A stretch of 64,000 bases of DNA from Sparassis latifolia (Eukaryota; Basidiomycota; Agaricomycetes; Polyporales; Sparassidaceae): the NCBI GenBank assembly GCA_018466975.1, contig CM031557.1, positions 310,001-374,000 of the forward strand, given 5' to 3'. Made by a program: the position numbers and the translations under genes. Shown one piece after another: positions 1 through 10,865 of this stretch. Numbering within the stretch: the first letter of the stretch is position 1; each line of letters opens with the position of its first letter. Below the pieces are notes generated by a model that saw nothing but the letters and a program-made list of their open reading frames with translations, was not told the DNA's origin and did not search any database.

Positions 1-2
1 AC

Positions 3-1133
3 ATGTCGCGCTGGAAGACCCTTCGCCTAGACGTCCTACACTCCAGTTCAGTCCTCAGACCTCATGTCGCTATGCACGGCGATGCGGCTAACCTGGTCGA
101 TCTTCGCCTCCACTCACGTTTGAAAGATGCACCGTTACTGGCGTACTGGTCACCCCTAGTTATCCAAGCCACGGATGACTCGAATCGCATGCCTACGACG
201 CACATCCTCGAGACCTATCGCGGGCTCTATATCGAAACCAGACCACCGCTTACCGTCACTACGAATCGACGTCACATCAATCGACAGCTTCGCGCTCCCC
301 GGATGTCAGAGCTGCAGCTGGACGGCGTCATCTTTTTTGCTTCGTATTCTCACGCGCCAGTCACGTGGATGTCCGTCAGGAAACTGACGGTGACACACTT
401 CGCATCACCACGGCCTGGCAGATTCACAGCCAACATGTTCTTGACTTGTTTGAATACCATGCCAGCGTTACGTGAATTGACACTGGTGGAGGTCGCACTG
501 CAGTTCGACGAGGAAGCGATGCCGGCCCTGGTTCATTGTGGCCTGCAGCGATGTACGTTTGTGGACATCCCTGAGCAGATGCTGACCGCGCTGGTTGGGC
601 TGCTCCTAAACTCCGAGCTGACCTCGCTCACCGTGAAACGGTGCAGCATGCGCCGCTGGGCCCCAGGGCAATGGCCTCTCTCGTCACTCACCCTGGAGGG
701 CATCAACAAGTCAGATGACGTTTTGCAAACGCTGCGTGCGTGGCCACCGAGGGTCCTGACCGTGGAGAATTGCGCCGGGTTTGACAAAATCATTCTCGCA
801 GCGTTGGCGGACCCGTACATATTTTGCCCTGACATGGAAGCGCTTGAGCTGTCTGGCAGCCGCGGAATCTCGAGCAGAGAGCTTCGGATGATGATTGAGG
901 GGCGCCAGGGTGGAATTAGCGATGACGATCCGGTTGATCCAGATGTAGGCTTCATTTCGACCTTGCGTGTGACGGGATGTGGAGAGCTGGATCCGAACGA
1001 CAAGGGGTTCTTTGAGGAACATGCCTTCCTGAGGCAGGTCGAGTGGGACGGGCAGATTATATTGGAGGACTTTGAGTCGGATGTGGATAGTGTTGGGTGG
1101 GCCAGAGCTGACGACTATTCCGATGAGGAATAG
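3..1133 (+). CDS. F-box/LRR-like hypothetical protein (C-terminal part)
   Basis: Open frame of 376 codons starting two bases inside the window, so the true 5' end, probably with an F-box, is likely outside. Leucine-rich segments recur at about 25-30 residue spacing (for example LRELTLVEVAL, LTSLTVKRCSM, LSSLTLEG, MEALELSGSRG), followed by an acidic tail ending DDYSDEE. Known family: Agaricomycetes carry many F-box proteins with degenerate LRR C-terminal halves, thought to choose substrates for SCF ubiquitin ligases. No catalytic residues are expected or seen. No intron is needed in the visible part. The assignment rests on repeat spacing and general resemblance, so the specific role is unknown. 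Confidence 0.6.
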   Translation: MSRWKTLRLDVLHSSSVLRPHVAMHGDAANLVDLRLHSRLKDAPLLAYWSPLVIQATDDSNRMPTTHILETYRGLYIETRPPLTVTTNRRHINRQLRAPRMSELQLDGVIFFASYSHAPVTWMSVRKLTVTHFASPRPGRFTANMFLTCLNTMPALRELTLVEVALQFDEEAMPALVHCGLQRCTFVDIPEQMLTALVGLLLNSELTSLTVKRCSMRRWAPGQWPLSSLTLEGINKSDDVLQTLRAWPPRVLTVENCAGFDKIILAALADPYIFCPDMEALELSGSRGISSRELRMMIEGRQGGISDDDPVDPDVGFISTLRVTGCGELDPNDKGFFEEHAFLRQVEWDGQIILEDFESDVDSVGWARADDYSDEE

Positions 1134-1344
1134 TAATCAGTGAAGCTGAATGTCCATTGCCCAGGTGCGCAGTTTGCATATTGCTGTGACTTTGTCAGTT
1201 CAAACAAGAAACTGATTTGTCGAAATGATAAACATACATGGCCTAATCTCTGCTGCACTTGCGTCTCTTGCATGTCCTCGTCTTCGTTCTTGGTGTCGAG
1301 ATTAATATTCAGGTCTGAGTTCAAGTATTGTTTGTTCTTGTGCA

Positions 1345-2289
1345 ATGGATCCCATCATCCTCCAACTCTGTCGAGAACTCGAAGTCCACAGTAAGTAATA
1401 GAAAACTGTTGTCGTAACTGCTGTCATTGTAGTTCTTTAATTGGGATTCCTCCCAGCCATCTTCCACCGACCAACCGAACAATTCTTTGATGCCAAGCAG
1501 CAACTTTCTGCCGAAGAAACCGGGGACTTCCCGCGGATAAGAGTCAGCAATTCATCCAAAGTTTGGAACTGATAAATCTACTCAGCGGGGCTGGTCGTCG
1601 AGGATTACTGTTCATTAACTTCGGCTGCATTCAAGTCGTCAGATTTATGACTGACATGCAACTTAATAGGTACCTGAGTGAGACGCAGTCGGACCCTAGA
1701 CGATGCAAAGTCAAGAAGCACGGGCCACTGTATATAACGCAAGTCAAGTCGCGGGCTCTTCTACTTCCAACAATGAACCGATCTCCCGCAGAACGAAGTG
1801 GGGCCTGTAGCTACTCCTTCGAAGGGCGTTTCAGCCGGCCCCTTGAAGCCATCCGAGAGCTCTGTAATCTGCCCGGATGGCTCTGAATGAAATAGTGTAT
1901 TGTAGCTAATGTGGATTGTTCGTTGTGGAGAAAACAAAGCAATCGACCCTTCCTGACCTTACACATTACAGTAAGGCCTGGCTGGACAGGATCAAAGGAG
2001 AAAGCGGTGCCAAACGCAAAGAATGGCACGAGGACAAAGTGCGTGCTTTTGTCAGTGCCAATACCGAAAAGTTACCAGGTCTAACGAAGGCAATAATTCG
2101 GTGAGTTTGCGCTTGCGCAGTCCGTCGATGAGATAAAGCTGAGAACTTCACCTGGCTTTTAGTGCTCCCGCCCACCGCGGCGGAACCGATTCTGACGAAG
2201 TGGACCATATCACGGTGAATTTCCTAGCCAACAAGAAAATCATTAACTCTCCGAAAGGCGGAGCTTGGCATGTCTATACGGGACGATGA
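1345..2289 (+). CDS. Doubtful multi-exon hypothetical gene
   Basis: Not recognised. A start MDPIILQLCREL at 1345-1390 joins, through a GTAAGT...CCCAG intron (1391-1456), to an exon from 1457 that stays open to a TGA at 1570-1572. Separately, an open exon ending at 2100 joins through a clean intron (2101 GTGAGT to TTTTAG 2162) to a last exon 2163-2289 that ends GGAWHVYTGR and a stop. The spliced frame is continuous across the second junction. Protein-like frames lie between them (about 1587-1640, 1703-1800 and 1810-1885), but the introns joining them would be only 25-43 nt, unusually short. It may be one gene with very small introns, two small genes, or a decaying gene. No domain was identified. 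Confidence 0.3.
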
Positions 2290-2769
2290 TCAGAGCGACC
2301 GCCGCACCAAGATATTGGTCTGCGCAGTAGTATCGTTGGAACTTGCCAGGCTGTTATGCGGCCCTTCGAATTATCGTTCGCTGGTCTTACGACGTGTATC
2401 CGTCAATGCAAAGTTTCAGCAGTTCCATGTAGTGTGTGTAACAATCACAAGGACCTCTATGGTACTCCCTCCGGTTTGGCAGCCATGCTCCACCGGCGGC
2501 AAACCTTTTCCTCAAGGTCGTAAGAAAAGACAGAATGACTGACTGGCCTGAGAGCCAGTGCTCGGCTATAAAGGGGAAATGATTGCACCGTAAGGACATT
2601 GGTTTGTGGGAAGTTGGCAGACCTGAGAGTTGTGGAAAGTACCCAGTCTCCAGACCTTCGCAGATTTATCATGAATAAATATATCGAAGTAAGCGGGAAC
2701 AACTACAACCACCATACAAGACTGTAACGGCAGCAATCGTACAGAACGACGACATTACTCGTCAGAAGC
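2290..2769. other. Intergenic, nothing recognised
   Basis: About 480 bases between the doubtful gene and the kinase stop codon. Short frames exist on both strands, but none shows splice-supported continuity or a motif. Confidence 0.5.
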
Positions 2770-4291
2770 TCAGCAATGAAACGCGTCCTCCAGCCAAGGG
2801 GCCAACTGTAGCTCCTCGGCGGAAGGCCTCTTGAAAGGATCTAGATGCAGACAAGCGCGAATGAACTCTGCCGCGGGCTTTATCTCCTTCTCGTCCAATA
2901 TCTTGTAGTTCTCCAATGCTGATTCCAAACTTCCAGGGAACACTTCACTGATTCGAAGGAGTTTGCCTGAAATATCAATAACAAGTCGATCAGCACGCCC
3001 GAGGTCGTTGGTCTGACTCCACATACCGCTGTCGTCGAAGAAGTCTTCCCGTCTTCGGGCATGCTGAAGGACCTCGGGCGTGAAGCTCTCCCCGGTGAGC
3101 TCCATCATTTTCGCGAGGTGGTCGTCTTCGACAGTCCAGTCTTCGCCCTCTTCTGGATTGAAGAGCCAGCGGCCGGTGAGGAGCTCGAAGGTCTGTACAA
3201 AATATCGGTGAGGATTAAGACACAAAGGAACACGCGCGAGAAGAGTACTGACAATACAGCCTATCGACCAGATGTCGAGCTTTGGACCAAAACTCGATTG
3301 CAAGATGATCTCGGGAGCACGAAGGGAGGGTGCGCTGAACTGGTCCACCGTCGGCTGTTTGCCGGCCCACTGAGCTATAATATTACATGAATATCGAGAT
3401 TGAATGTACTAGAAATAACGTAGTGAAGCTACCTTGGCCAAGACCAATCAGGGTAATTGTGATTATCTCAGCGTGGTGAGGGCTCGAATTCCAGCTGAAC
3501 TGATGTGGGATGGGCTGCGGCCGGCATAGAGGGTATTTCTCCCCGTCCAGTTCGAACTCGCCTTCGACAGCAACAGGTTCACTGGTCAAGAATGTTTCGA
3601 TACGGGCGTCGTCGCCGACACCTCCGACCATGATATTATCTGTTTTAACATCTGAAGCACAATTAATTAGATCCGCGCGTTCATCAAAAACGAATATGAA
3701 AGCGTACCTGTGTGTATTATATCGAGACTATGCAGTTGCATTAGCCCTTGGAGCGTGAGGGATATGATATTCTTGACGAAATAAGAAGGTAGGGATTTGG
3801 TGGGCGACTGGAGACGTAGCGAAGACACGTTCGTGCTCAGCAGATCCACTATGAAGCACATATGGTCCCCGCGAGGACCAGAGATCACAAAATCGTCGCG
3901 GAGGACGGGCAAGCCGTCTATGTCTTCGCATTCTGCGATCTTCTTCAAAAACTGCAGCTCTTGAGACTCTCCTGATTCGTGTCGTCGCGTCGCATCTCTC
4001 GTGAGGATCTTCGCGGCGTGATATTTACCGATGCTGTTGAACCAAGAACCAGTTATAGTGACGAGCGAATATTCGAAAACAAAATGCTGCACACTCGGGC
4101 TTCTCGTCCTGGACAAGCCATGTGTCGGAAAACACGCCCGTTCCCACCTTCCGTACGATTTTGTATCTATCATTAAGACGAGTGTCACCAGGACGCGCAG
4201 GAAATCTATCCTCAAGAGCCCGAGAAGTCATGGGTGCGGAGAACTGTGGTCGACGAAGATGGGTGATCAGGTTCAAGAAGCGCTTTAACAT
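2770..4291 (-). CDS. SRPK-like serine/threonine protein kinase, possible pseudokinase
   Basis: Six exons on the minus strand: 4291-4095, 4033-3708, 3651-3433, 3374-3253, 3192-3027, 2966-2770. They sum to 1227 nt (408 aa) with all phases consistent and introns of 56-61 nt. Motifs in order: fungal SRPK-type leader LEDRFPARPGD, glycine loop VGTGVFSDTWLV, ATP-binding Lys in YHAAKIL, alpha-C Glu in ESQELQFL, catalytic loop HTDVKTDN, RAPE for the APE motif, DIWSIGCI, FELLTGRWLF and C-terminal LDPFKRPSAEELQ. SRPKs phosphorylate SR-type splicing factors; fungi have many divergent relatives of unknown substrate. Oddity: the DFG/DLG position reads LIGLGQAQW, with Gly (GGT) in place of the Mg-binding Asp. 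The start was chosen at 4291; a downstream ATG at 4231 is the alternative. Confidence 0.85.
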
Positions 4292-4560
4292 CCAGCTCAC
4301 TACTACTGGTCTCCCATTTTAAAGGCAGTGTTTGGGCGGTGTAGCAGCGCTAGCTACTCTGGCGCTTCAACCGCGACCTTGAACTTGTTCGTGCCTCAGG
4401 ATATTGATCTGGCGCTCAATCTGGCGCGCGCAAATCACAAAATATTAAATTTGAAATTCGCAGCCACATCACTACGATCACTCTGACGGCGCCCACAACA
4501 CTGTCGACTTCACCGCTGCCATTGCCAACATCTGTAACACAGGCTACACAGCTACCACTG
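4292..4560. promoter_or_regulatory. Shared divergent promoter region, kinase and RSC7-like gene
   Basis: The minus-strand kinase and the plus-strand RSC7-like gene start about 270 bases apart, so their promoters must share this interval. It includes a CTGGCGCTCAATCTGGCGCG stretch near 4411-4430. No convincing TATA box was placed, so the assignment is from position only. Confidence 0.35.
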
Positions 4561-6462
4561 ATGGCGCCAAGCACGCCCCGTCCAACAGGCCACATCCCGA
4601 AAATCATCATCAGGCCTCGCCGCGGCGGCGTACCCGCACACGCCTCCCCCGCCTCCGACGTCGCGGACACGCCCCCGACGGACGACAACCTCAACCTGCA
4701 CCTCGACGTCGACGTCGAGCACGAGGCGGGCGGCACGCCCCTTTCGCGAGTCTCTGGCGACTTCGAGGGCACAGCCACGGAGGACGAGCACGAGCACGAG
4801 GAGGACGATGACGGCGAGGGCGAGGGGGACGGCGAGGGCGAAGGCGAAGGCGAGGGGGACGGCGGGAGCGAGGCGGGCGCGCATGAAGGCGCCGAGCACG
4901 AGGGGACGCCTGCGCGCCGGGGGCGCGGGCGGCCGCGGGGACGGCCACGGGGAGCGACGAGCGGGACGGTGACGCCGCGGCGCGCACGGGGTCGTGGGCG
5001 GGGACGAGGCCGCGGACGCGGGATTACAATCAAGCTACCTGGACGCGGTGGGGAGGGAAGTCACGAGGAAGGCGAGGGCGGCACGGGGGAAGAGGCGGGC
5101 GCTGTTGTGGAGGGGCAGGAGGGCCCAGTGGGCGGGGGAAAGCCGTTCCGTCGCATCCAGGGGAAAGTGTACATCATCGAGGGGGATGAGTATGTCACAG
5201 AGGACGACCCCAAGGGCGACACCAAGATCGACGCGAACGGGAACTTGCTCGGCGGTGAGTGCTTTCGCTGCGAAGCTCATGCTATTGTTGGCTGATGTAC
5301 AGTGCACACTACAGGCCGACGGTTCAAGGCGCAGACATTCACTTTACCGAATCGTCACCCCGAGCGGCAGTACATGCTCGCGATAGAAGCAGCACGCTCG
5401 TCCGGGTTTCGGGACTCGCTGTACTACTTCCGGCGGAACGCGCTCGCGATGAAGATGAACGCGACGCAGTGGGAGAAGGAGCACCTCATCGAGGCGGGCA
5501 AGCTCGGCTCGCACCTCCGCACGCGGAGCGTCACCCTCATCACCGCCCGCAGCGCGTACAAGCTGCATGGTGCAAAGATGCTTCTCGGTGTGTTCCCTTG
5601 GTATCTTACATGCTACGCAGAACTAATCACGCCCCAGAGGGCCGATGGGTGGTGGATGACTACTACGAGGACAAGGCGCTCGAGGACGTAGTCGCGAAGG
5701 GGCTCAAGCCAGGCGATCTCGTCGGCGAACTGCAGGATATCTCCACCATCGCGGCGGAAGCAGCCGCGCTCGCGGGGGCGCAGGCGTCGAAGCAGGACCG
5801 CGGCGGGGCCGGGCCCGGGATCTACCGCGCGGGCGGGCCTACGACGATCTTCGGCGGGTCCGGGTGGGGCCCGTACAGCGACGGCCCGCTGAACGCGGTG
5901 CGGAAGTCGATGCTGAACCGTGATGGGTTGAACGAGGAGAACTGGATGTATGTTGCGGCGCAGCGCACGGTCGAGGTGGGTGAGGAGTGGGCGCGTTTGC
6001 GAAAGGAAGCGCTCAAGGCGTGCGGTGGTATCCTTGGGGAGGGGCGCAGCGTGGAGGGGAAAGTGGAGTTGGTGGGGGAGACACGGCCGGGCGAGGAACT
6101 GACGAGGGATAACGGAAAGCGGAGGAAGCTGTGGGATGAGTCTGACTTCCCGTTTGGTGTATACGAGCCGCAGACGGGTATTGTTCTTTGTGAGTGTCTT
6201 CTTTTTCCTGTCTTTCGGTTCTAATACTGACGTCCTATTTGTAGATCGAGGAGACACACAGCCTACACGGAGTAGGTGGGAAGCCCTGCCCGACGACGGT
6301 GAGAAGAGGTGCGTGTTGGGGGGAGCCAAAGCGGGAAGCGCTGCCTGGGCTCTTGCGTGGGTGGACACGGTCATGGAACCCCCAAGAGAGGAAGAAAGGG
6401 ACGAGAGTGGTGCGAGAGCGAGAGCGCCGTTTATGAAGCTAGCTCGGACAGCTTCATCTTGA
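4561..6462 (+). CDS. RSC7: Chromatin-remodelling complex subunit RSC7/Swp82-like
   Basis: Four exons: 4561-5254, 5315-5587, 5638-6189, 6245-6462; 1737 nt, 578 aa, all introns phase-consistent (50-60 nt). The start is the ATG at 4561 (MAPSTPRPTG). The N-terminal ~180 residues are low-complexity: an acidic EGEGDGEG run, then basic AT-hook-like repeats (GRGRPRGRPRG and an RGRGRGRGRG run). The conserved domain follows: KVYIIEGDEYVTEDDPKGD, FKAQTFTLPNRHPERQYML, SSGFRDSLYYFRRN, LKTRS-like LRTRSVTLITARSAYKLHGA, GRWVVDDYYEDK. This is characteristic of the Npl6/RSC7 (CRC subunit) family of SWI/SNF- and RSC-class remodellers, which act on nucleosomes in the nucleus. The AT-hook-like block suggests direct DNA contact, by inference. 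Codon use and GC match the neighbouring host genes. Confidence 0.9.
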
Positions 6463-6771
6463 TGCTCCCTCTTTGTCTGTTTATTTCGCAGTTGCAAGCT
6501 TATGGTGTTGCAACTTTTTTGACGGTTATGATGCCTCGGATATCCAGGGCGTGATATTCGCCGATTGTCTTGTCTGTTTTCTTGTCTTCGACGACTCTTT
6601 GTTTATCGTGGTTATATCTTCTATCGATTTTTGTAGCGAGTACTTGTCGCGTCGCGTGTTCGTGTCGATCACGTGAATATTTACTAGAAAGAATTTCGTG
6701 TCGTCAGTGAGACTTCGAGCTTTGTCTCCACCATCTTTCCGACTTTTTGCACATTTGTTTTTACTGAGGAC
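6463..6771. other. Intergenic between two co-oriented genes
   Basis: About 309 bases holding the 3' end of the RSC7-like gene and the promoter of the next. It is T-rich, with TTTATTTCGC near 6480. No further gene was seen. Confidence 0.5.
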
Positions 6772-7822
6772 ATGGCTTTCCGGATGGTATTTCCACGAAC
6801 TTATACTCCATCGCTGCTTATAATACCAGGAGCATCGCTGACGACAAATTCGCGGACAAAGGCTCTGCAAATCGCGTTCCGAAATCCTCTGCGGACATTC
6901 CACTCCCCAAGCCCGAGACACAGCTGGCAAACTCGCCTTCCTGCTCTGACAACACGCCTATGCACATGCCGAACACCGCCGCTCTCTGCCCGCCCGCAGC
7001 GCATGCCGTACAGCACGGCCGAGGCCGACGCGCCGAACGAGAGCACCGCGTCCTTCTGCGACCCCGACCGGCCTGACCTCTTCTACCACCTCTTTGAGGC
7101 GCCGACACCGATTTCCGCCTCCGTCCCCGTCTTCGCGCTCTCCTTCCTCCCAGACCCCCCGCACGACGTCCAGTCTGACACCGTCATCGGCTGGCTCCCC
7201 GCCGGCACCCCCGCAGACGCAGACGCGGCGGACGGCGCGGGGCTGAACGACTTTCAGGAGAACGGTGCGTCCCCATTTGCGTTATATTATACCACCCTTG
7301 GATTTGTTGTGGTGCATATGGATTGATAGTATTTACGCTTATATTCGGTGTCCTAGACAAGTTCCACGCCCTCCTGCAGGAAGCCGTCCGCTCCGCGCTC
7401 GCCGACGGCACGGACTACGTCCAGATCAACTCGGCGCTGCAGACGCAGCAGGGCTGGATGCACATACACGGTGCGCTCGCTTTCTGGTCGAGTCCTCACT
7501 AGGCCGAATAGGACTCTGAATGCGATTCGCAGACAACCGAAACATCCCGCGCTCGGGCGCATTGGCGACCCCGACGACATCCTCGGCTCTGTGCGTGTCG
7601 AGGACGGCGAGGTGCGTCTGCCATCTTCCCGCTCACGTTGTCTGACACTGAACACGACTGCGCTCCTTGTCCCCGCGACGCGCCATGCAGATCCTGCCAG
7701 AGACATACCAGCCGATGCCCTCGTACCGTCTCTGCACGTCCGACGGTATCGTCCAGCTCACAGAGGGCATCGCACAGCGCCTGCGTGAGCTCCTTGAGGC
7801 GCGTGCGGCGGAAGGGCGGTGA
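6772..7822 (+). CDS. Conserved basidiomycete unknown, likely mitochondrial, with apparent frameshift
   Basis: Exons 6772-7264, 7357-7470, 7533-7611 and 7691-7822. The first ~60 residues have many Arg/Ser/Thr and no Asp/Glu (MAFRMVFPRTYTPSLLIIP), typical of a mitochondrial presequence. Later motifs include RPDLFYHLFEAPTP, KFHALLQEAVRSAL, GWMHIHDNRNIP, RIGDPDDILGSVRVEDGE and PSYRLCTSDGIVQLTEG. Exons 2 and 3 join in frame as HDNRNIP. The conserved continuation RIGDPDD, which is also the frame that joins correctly to the last exon, lies one base out of register at about 7552-7560. I recognise the C-terminal motif as conserved among basidiomycetes but know no function. The frameshift is a real indel or a consensus error; no alternative splice site repairs it. 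Confidence 0.65.
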
Positions 7823-10562
7823 GCGGTCCGGTGTGCCGTGAGCATATCCAGGGCATTATAGACTCTAGATGGAGCTTGGCATCATTACGCTACAGCTATA
7901 TAACTACTGCATATCTCGCAACCCATATACGCACACTAAAGTATTCCATATCACCCAGAGCCACTGTTCACAGTCGGTCAGCGTAAAATTTTCTACTCAA
8001 CTGCCGGTCGCAGAGTGCCAGTTTGGTGCCGACCAGTAATGCCTACGCGTGGCGCAAAGGGATGGAGCACGGCTTGCAAGAAGTGATTACGAGCGTTGTA
8101 CGGTAGCCAAGTGGCTGCAGACTATGTAGTACAGGTCCATCCAGAGTCCCTGCTGAATCCAGCCCAAGAATGTACGTCGACTCCTTACCGACGGACGGAC
8201 GTACCGTGAAGCAAAGTCGCGCGTGCATGGTCAAGCCTCGGTCGCCTCCCCTCCTCATCGTCCTTCGCTTCCTTCCCCGCACCGCCCCCCTCTGCAGGCA
8301 CGGCAAAATCAGACGACCGTCGCGCCACCTCCATCCCATTTTTTGGCGAGGGCTGAACGTCCACCGCCACGCCCACTGCCTTTCCCGCGCGCCGCTCCTC
8401 CGCGAACTCGTCGTGGTCGAAAGAGCGGTCGAAGCACGATCCACAGCACCCACTCGAGCCGTTGCCACGAGTCCCGCACTTGTCTGACGTGCGATTACGT
8501 TAGTCGAGGGCAGAAACTATCAGGGCAAGAGAGGCAGGAGCGCACTGGAGAAACACCATTGTTCTAATGCGGAAGATGTACATATCGCGCCTACGGGATG
8601 TGCAAGTGAGTAGCTGCACAGGCACTAACAAAGATGCAGTCACGTACAGCACGCCCCGAAACACGACCCGATCGATTCGTCCATCCTGTTCTAGTACTTG
8701 TCTTGTTCCACGTCCACGCAGTCACGCTTTGCGCGGTAGATGTCGAGTTGGCCCACAGGTTATTTTGTGCGAGCAGCAAACCAGGCAATAATCTTCGAGC
8801 AGAGGTAAGACAGAGAAGAAAAGGAGTGTGGAAGACACGGGTTCAGAGCCGCGCAGGAGTGACGGCGGACGTCAAAGTGGTGAAGGTTACCGCGTCCGAG
8901 TCAGGCAAACTTTGCTCCGTCTGGGATCCCATTTGGCCTATTGAGCCCGCAACCATCTCCACGGCTGCTGAGCGCCGAGCCGATGTAAAACCAGGTGCTT
9001 TGTCTGTCCTGCATACTACGGCGTGAGTTCATATCATGATAAATGCAGGTGAAAGTCTGAGTGAAAGATTTGAGGTCGGGCGCTAAATACACACGCGCTT
9101 GTCAGCAGATATGACATCGCGAAACCTTGTGGATAGATATTCAAGCTCAAACTTCGACTGGGGGCAAAAAATACGGGTTTGAACAAGTTCATTCCGGGGC
9201 GTAGCGACAGACTACTGAATCACTGCAAAGTTACATGTTCAACAAATACTCGGAGGTACTACTAGGGTCATCACATATCATGGCCGTCATGTCTGGGTCG
9301 TGGAAGAGACGGAGAGCCTGGCCGTGAAGTCTCAAGTAGCAGGATACGAGCACCCAGAAGTAGGTACGCAATATCAGATTTTGAAGAGTAATATCACAGA
9401 GCAGATTACTCACAGCAGAAAATCACAGCATACAGGTCACACAGACGCACGCGCACCGAGACGGGTACATGTACCCTCAGGTAAGCCCCTTGACACCGGT
9501 ATCGCACCAGGGACCGAGACAGTAGGGCCCAAGGAAATAAACTCAAACGCGACAGAGGGTCTCGATATCTGGTCACTTGTCCGCCCTACGACCGGCGGCT
9601 GGGCACCGGCGGCCAGACCTCCTTTGCGATCCACCGACATCCCCTGCGCCCGCGCAGGCTGCCTATCCATCTGATCGCCCGCATCCGCATCCTTACCCTT
9701 CCCCCGCACCCCGCGGGCCGTTCCCGACCTCGTCGTACTCGGGGCTTCTGAACCCACGGAGGCCGCAAGGCTGGTCTGTTCCACCAACATCAACATCGGT
9801 ACAGGTACACAGACCGGCGAGGCACTCACTGCAGCAACACCAGTCCGTGCTGGAGAAGCACATGAAGCCTGCGGGACGAGTGAATTAGCGCCCGACGCGT
9901 CGCAACGCCGAGGCGGTCCGTACAGCATGCCTCGATACAGTCGTCCATCCTACCCGTGAAGAAACTCTGATAAACAATAGGGGGAGGGATGCAGTGTCCA
10001 CGCAGCGCAGGATGTGTGGACTCGCGAACTTAAGGGGGTGATGTATGTGGAGAAACGCAGATCGTGGAAGATAATGTTATACTCTGTCCAAAAGATCGAG
10101 CCTTCGGGCTGCGTGTCCGATCCCCAGTACAGCACGTCCAAACGCAAGGCGAACCATCAAAGCGAATGTGGGCCCTTGTCGCACTCAGAATCATTGAACT
10201 GGTATGTCTTCTGTGGTACGCCCCGCGTTACTAGGTGCATCCCGGTCACGGAGGAACGCGACATAAGATCTAACTCTCCCAGAACCTCGGATTCTGGAGG
10301 AGGGCGCATCAGGTAGCCAGCGAAAGAGAAGGTAGAGAAAGTGAAAAGCATGCTGTGCGCAGGTGCCAGGGCCGAAGACTAAAGACAACAGTGCCCGCGA
10401 CGCCATGCGTGGAGCCCCATACCGAATCCCGCATCATCAATACCCGTGCGTCTTGCTTTCCCCATACAACCTACGAACAACGGTATGCTTACTTACGGCC
10501 TTTGCTGCTGGGTGCTCCGAACCAATGGGCTGAAAAACTGAGCAGAGGGTCATGCAACCCGT
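7823..10562. other. Gene-poor 2.7 kb with suggestive but unproven reading frames
   Basis: No gene could be supported. Visible: a GC-rich Pro/Arg-rich frame at 8223-8567 (+); intron-like GTGAG...CTAAC...GCAG at 8606-8639 (34 nt, very short); a Pro-rich plus-strand frame 9577-9888 (SDRPHPHPYPSPAPRGPFP, then NPRRPQGW); and a minus-strand frame from 10351 to 9437 broken by only two stops (10157-10159 TGA, 9950-9952 TAG). Base composition is host-like rather than repeat-like, so a diverged or decayed host gene is plausible. Confidence 0.4.
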
Positions 10563-10845
10563 ATGCCAGTCTTCGGAGGCAGTGTAGAGGCGGCGCAGGT
10601 AACTTCCAGCTTTTTCAAGCTGAGTATAAGTAACCGCATCTGATTAGTGTCAATCCACTTATCATACACGCAATGACCTACGAAACGAACTTCCGGAGCT
10701 TGAACGGATATCCGACGAAGTGGAGGTCATTCGACAACGATATGACACCATTTTCGGACGACAACGACTTTGTCGGATAGCTCAAGAAAGTTGCAGACGA
10801 GGAGAGACTGTATCGAATAAAACTTACGGCAACAGTCATAACTAG
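10563..10845 (+). CDS. Tiny hypothetical gene, 77 aa
   Basis: Not recognised. Exon 1 10563-10598 (MPVFGGSVEAAQ) and exon 2 10648-10845 join through a 49-nt intron with GTAACT donor and GATTAG acceptor; the joined frame is open for 234 nt. The second exon is charged and helical-looking (NELPELERISDEVEVIRQRY, then DTIFGRQRL). Its stop lies 20 bases from the convergent tubulin cofactor C stop, so it could instead be a chance frame in that gene's 3' UTR. Support is splice-site fit plus amino-acid composition only. Confidence 0.3.
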
Positions 10846-10865
10846 AAAAAATCTTCCGCACGGAG

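Noticed and set aside
4416..5033. Long antisense frames opposite the RSC7-like N-terminus (PRPRPRPR / SPSPSPSP repeats)
   Set aside because: They are mirror products of the acidic GEGEG and basic GRGRG low-complexity coding repeats on the plus strand.
5613..6497. 294-codon minus-strand frame over RSC7-like exons 3 and 4
   Set aside because: Antisense shadow of a well-supported spliced gene; GC-rich third positions keep the opposite strand open.
9300..9888. Possible HMG-box transcription factor with Pro-rich tail
   Set aside because: Only a vague resemblance of THAHRDGYMYPQ to an HMG end; no HMG core could be assembled in any frame.
9890..9960. Short frame MDDCIEACC... as a pheromone-precursor-like gene near STE6
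   Set aside because: No CaaX box at a stop codon and no maturation motif; a loosely similar MDESIGSCFGACCT at about 8650-8710 also lacks a proper CaaX ending.
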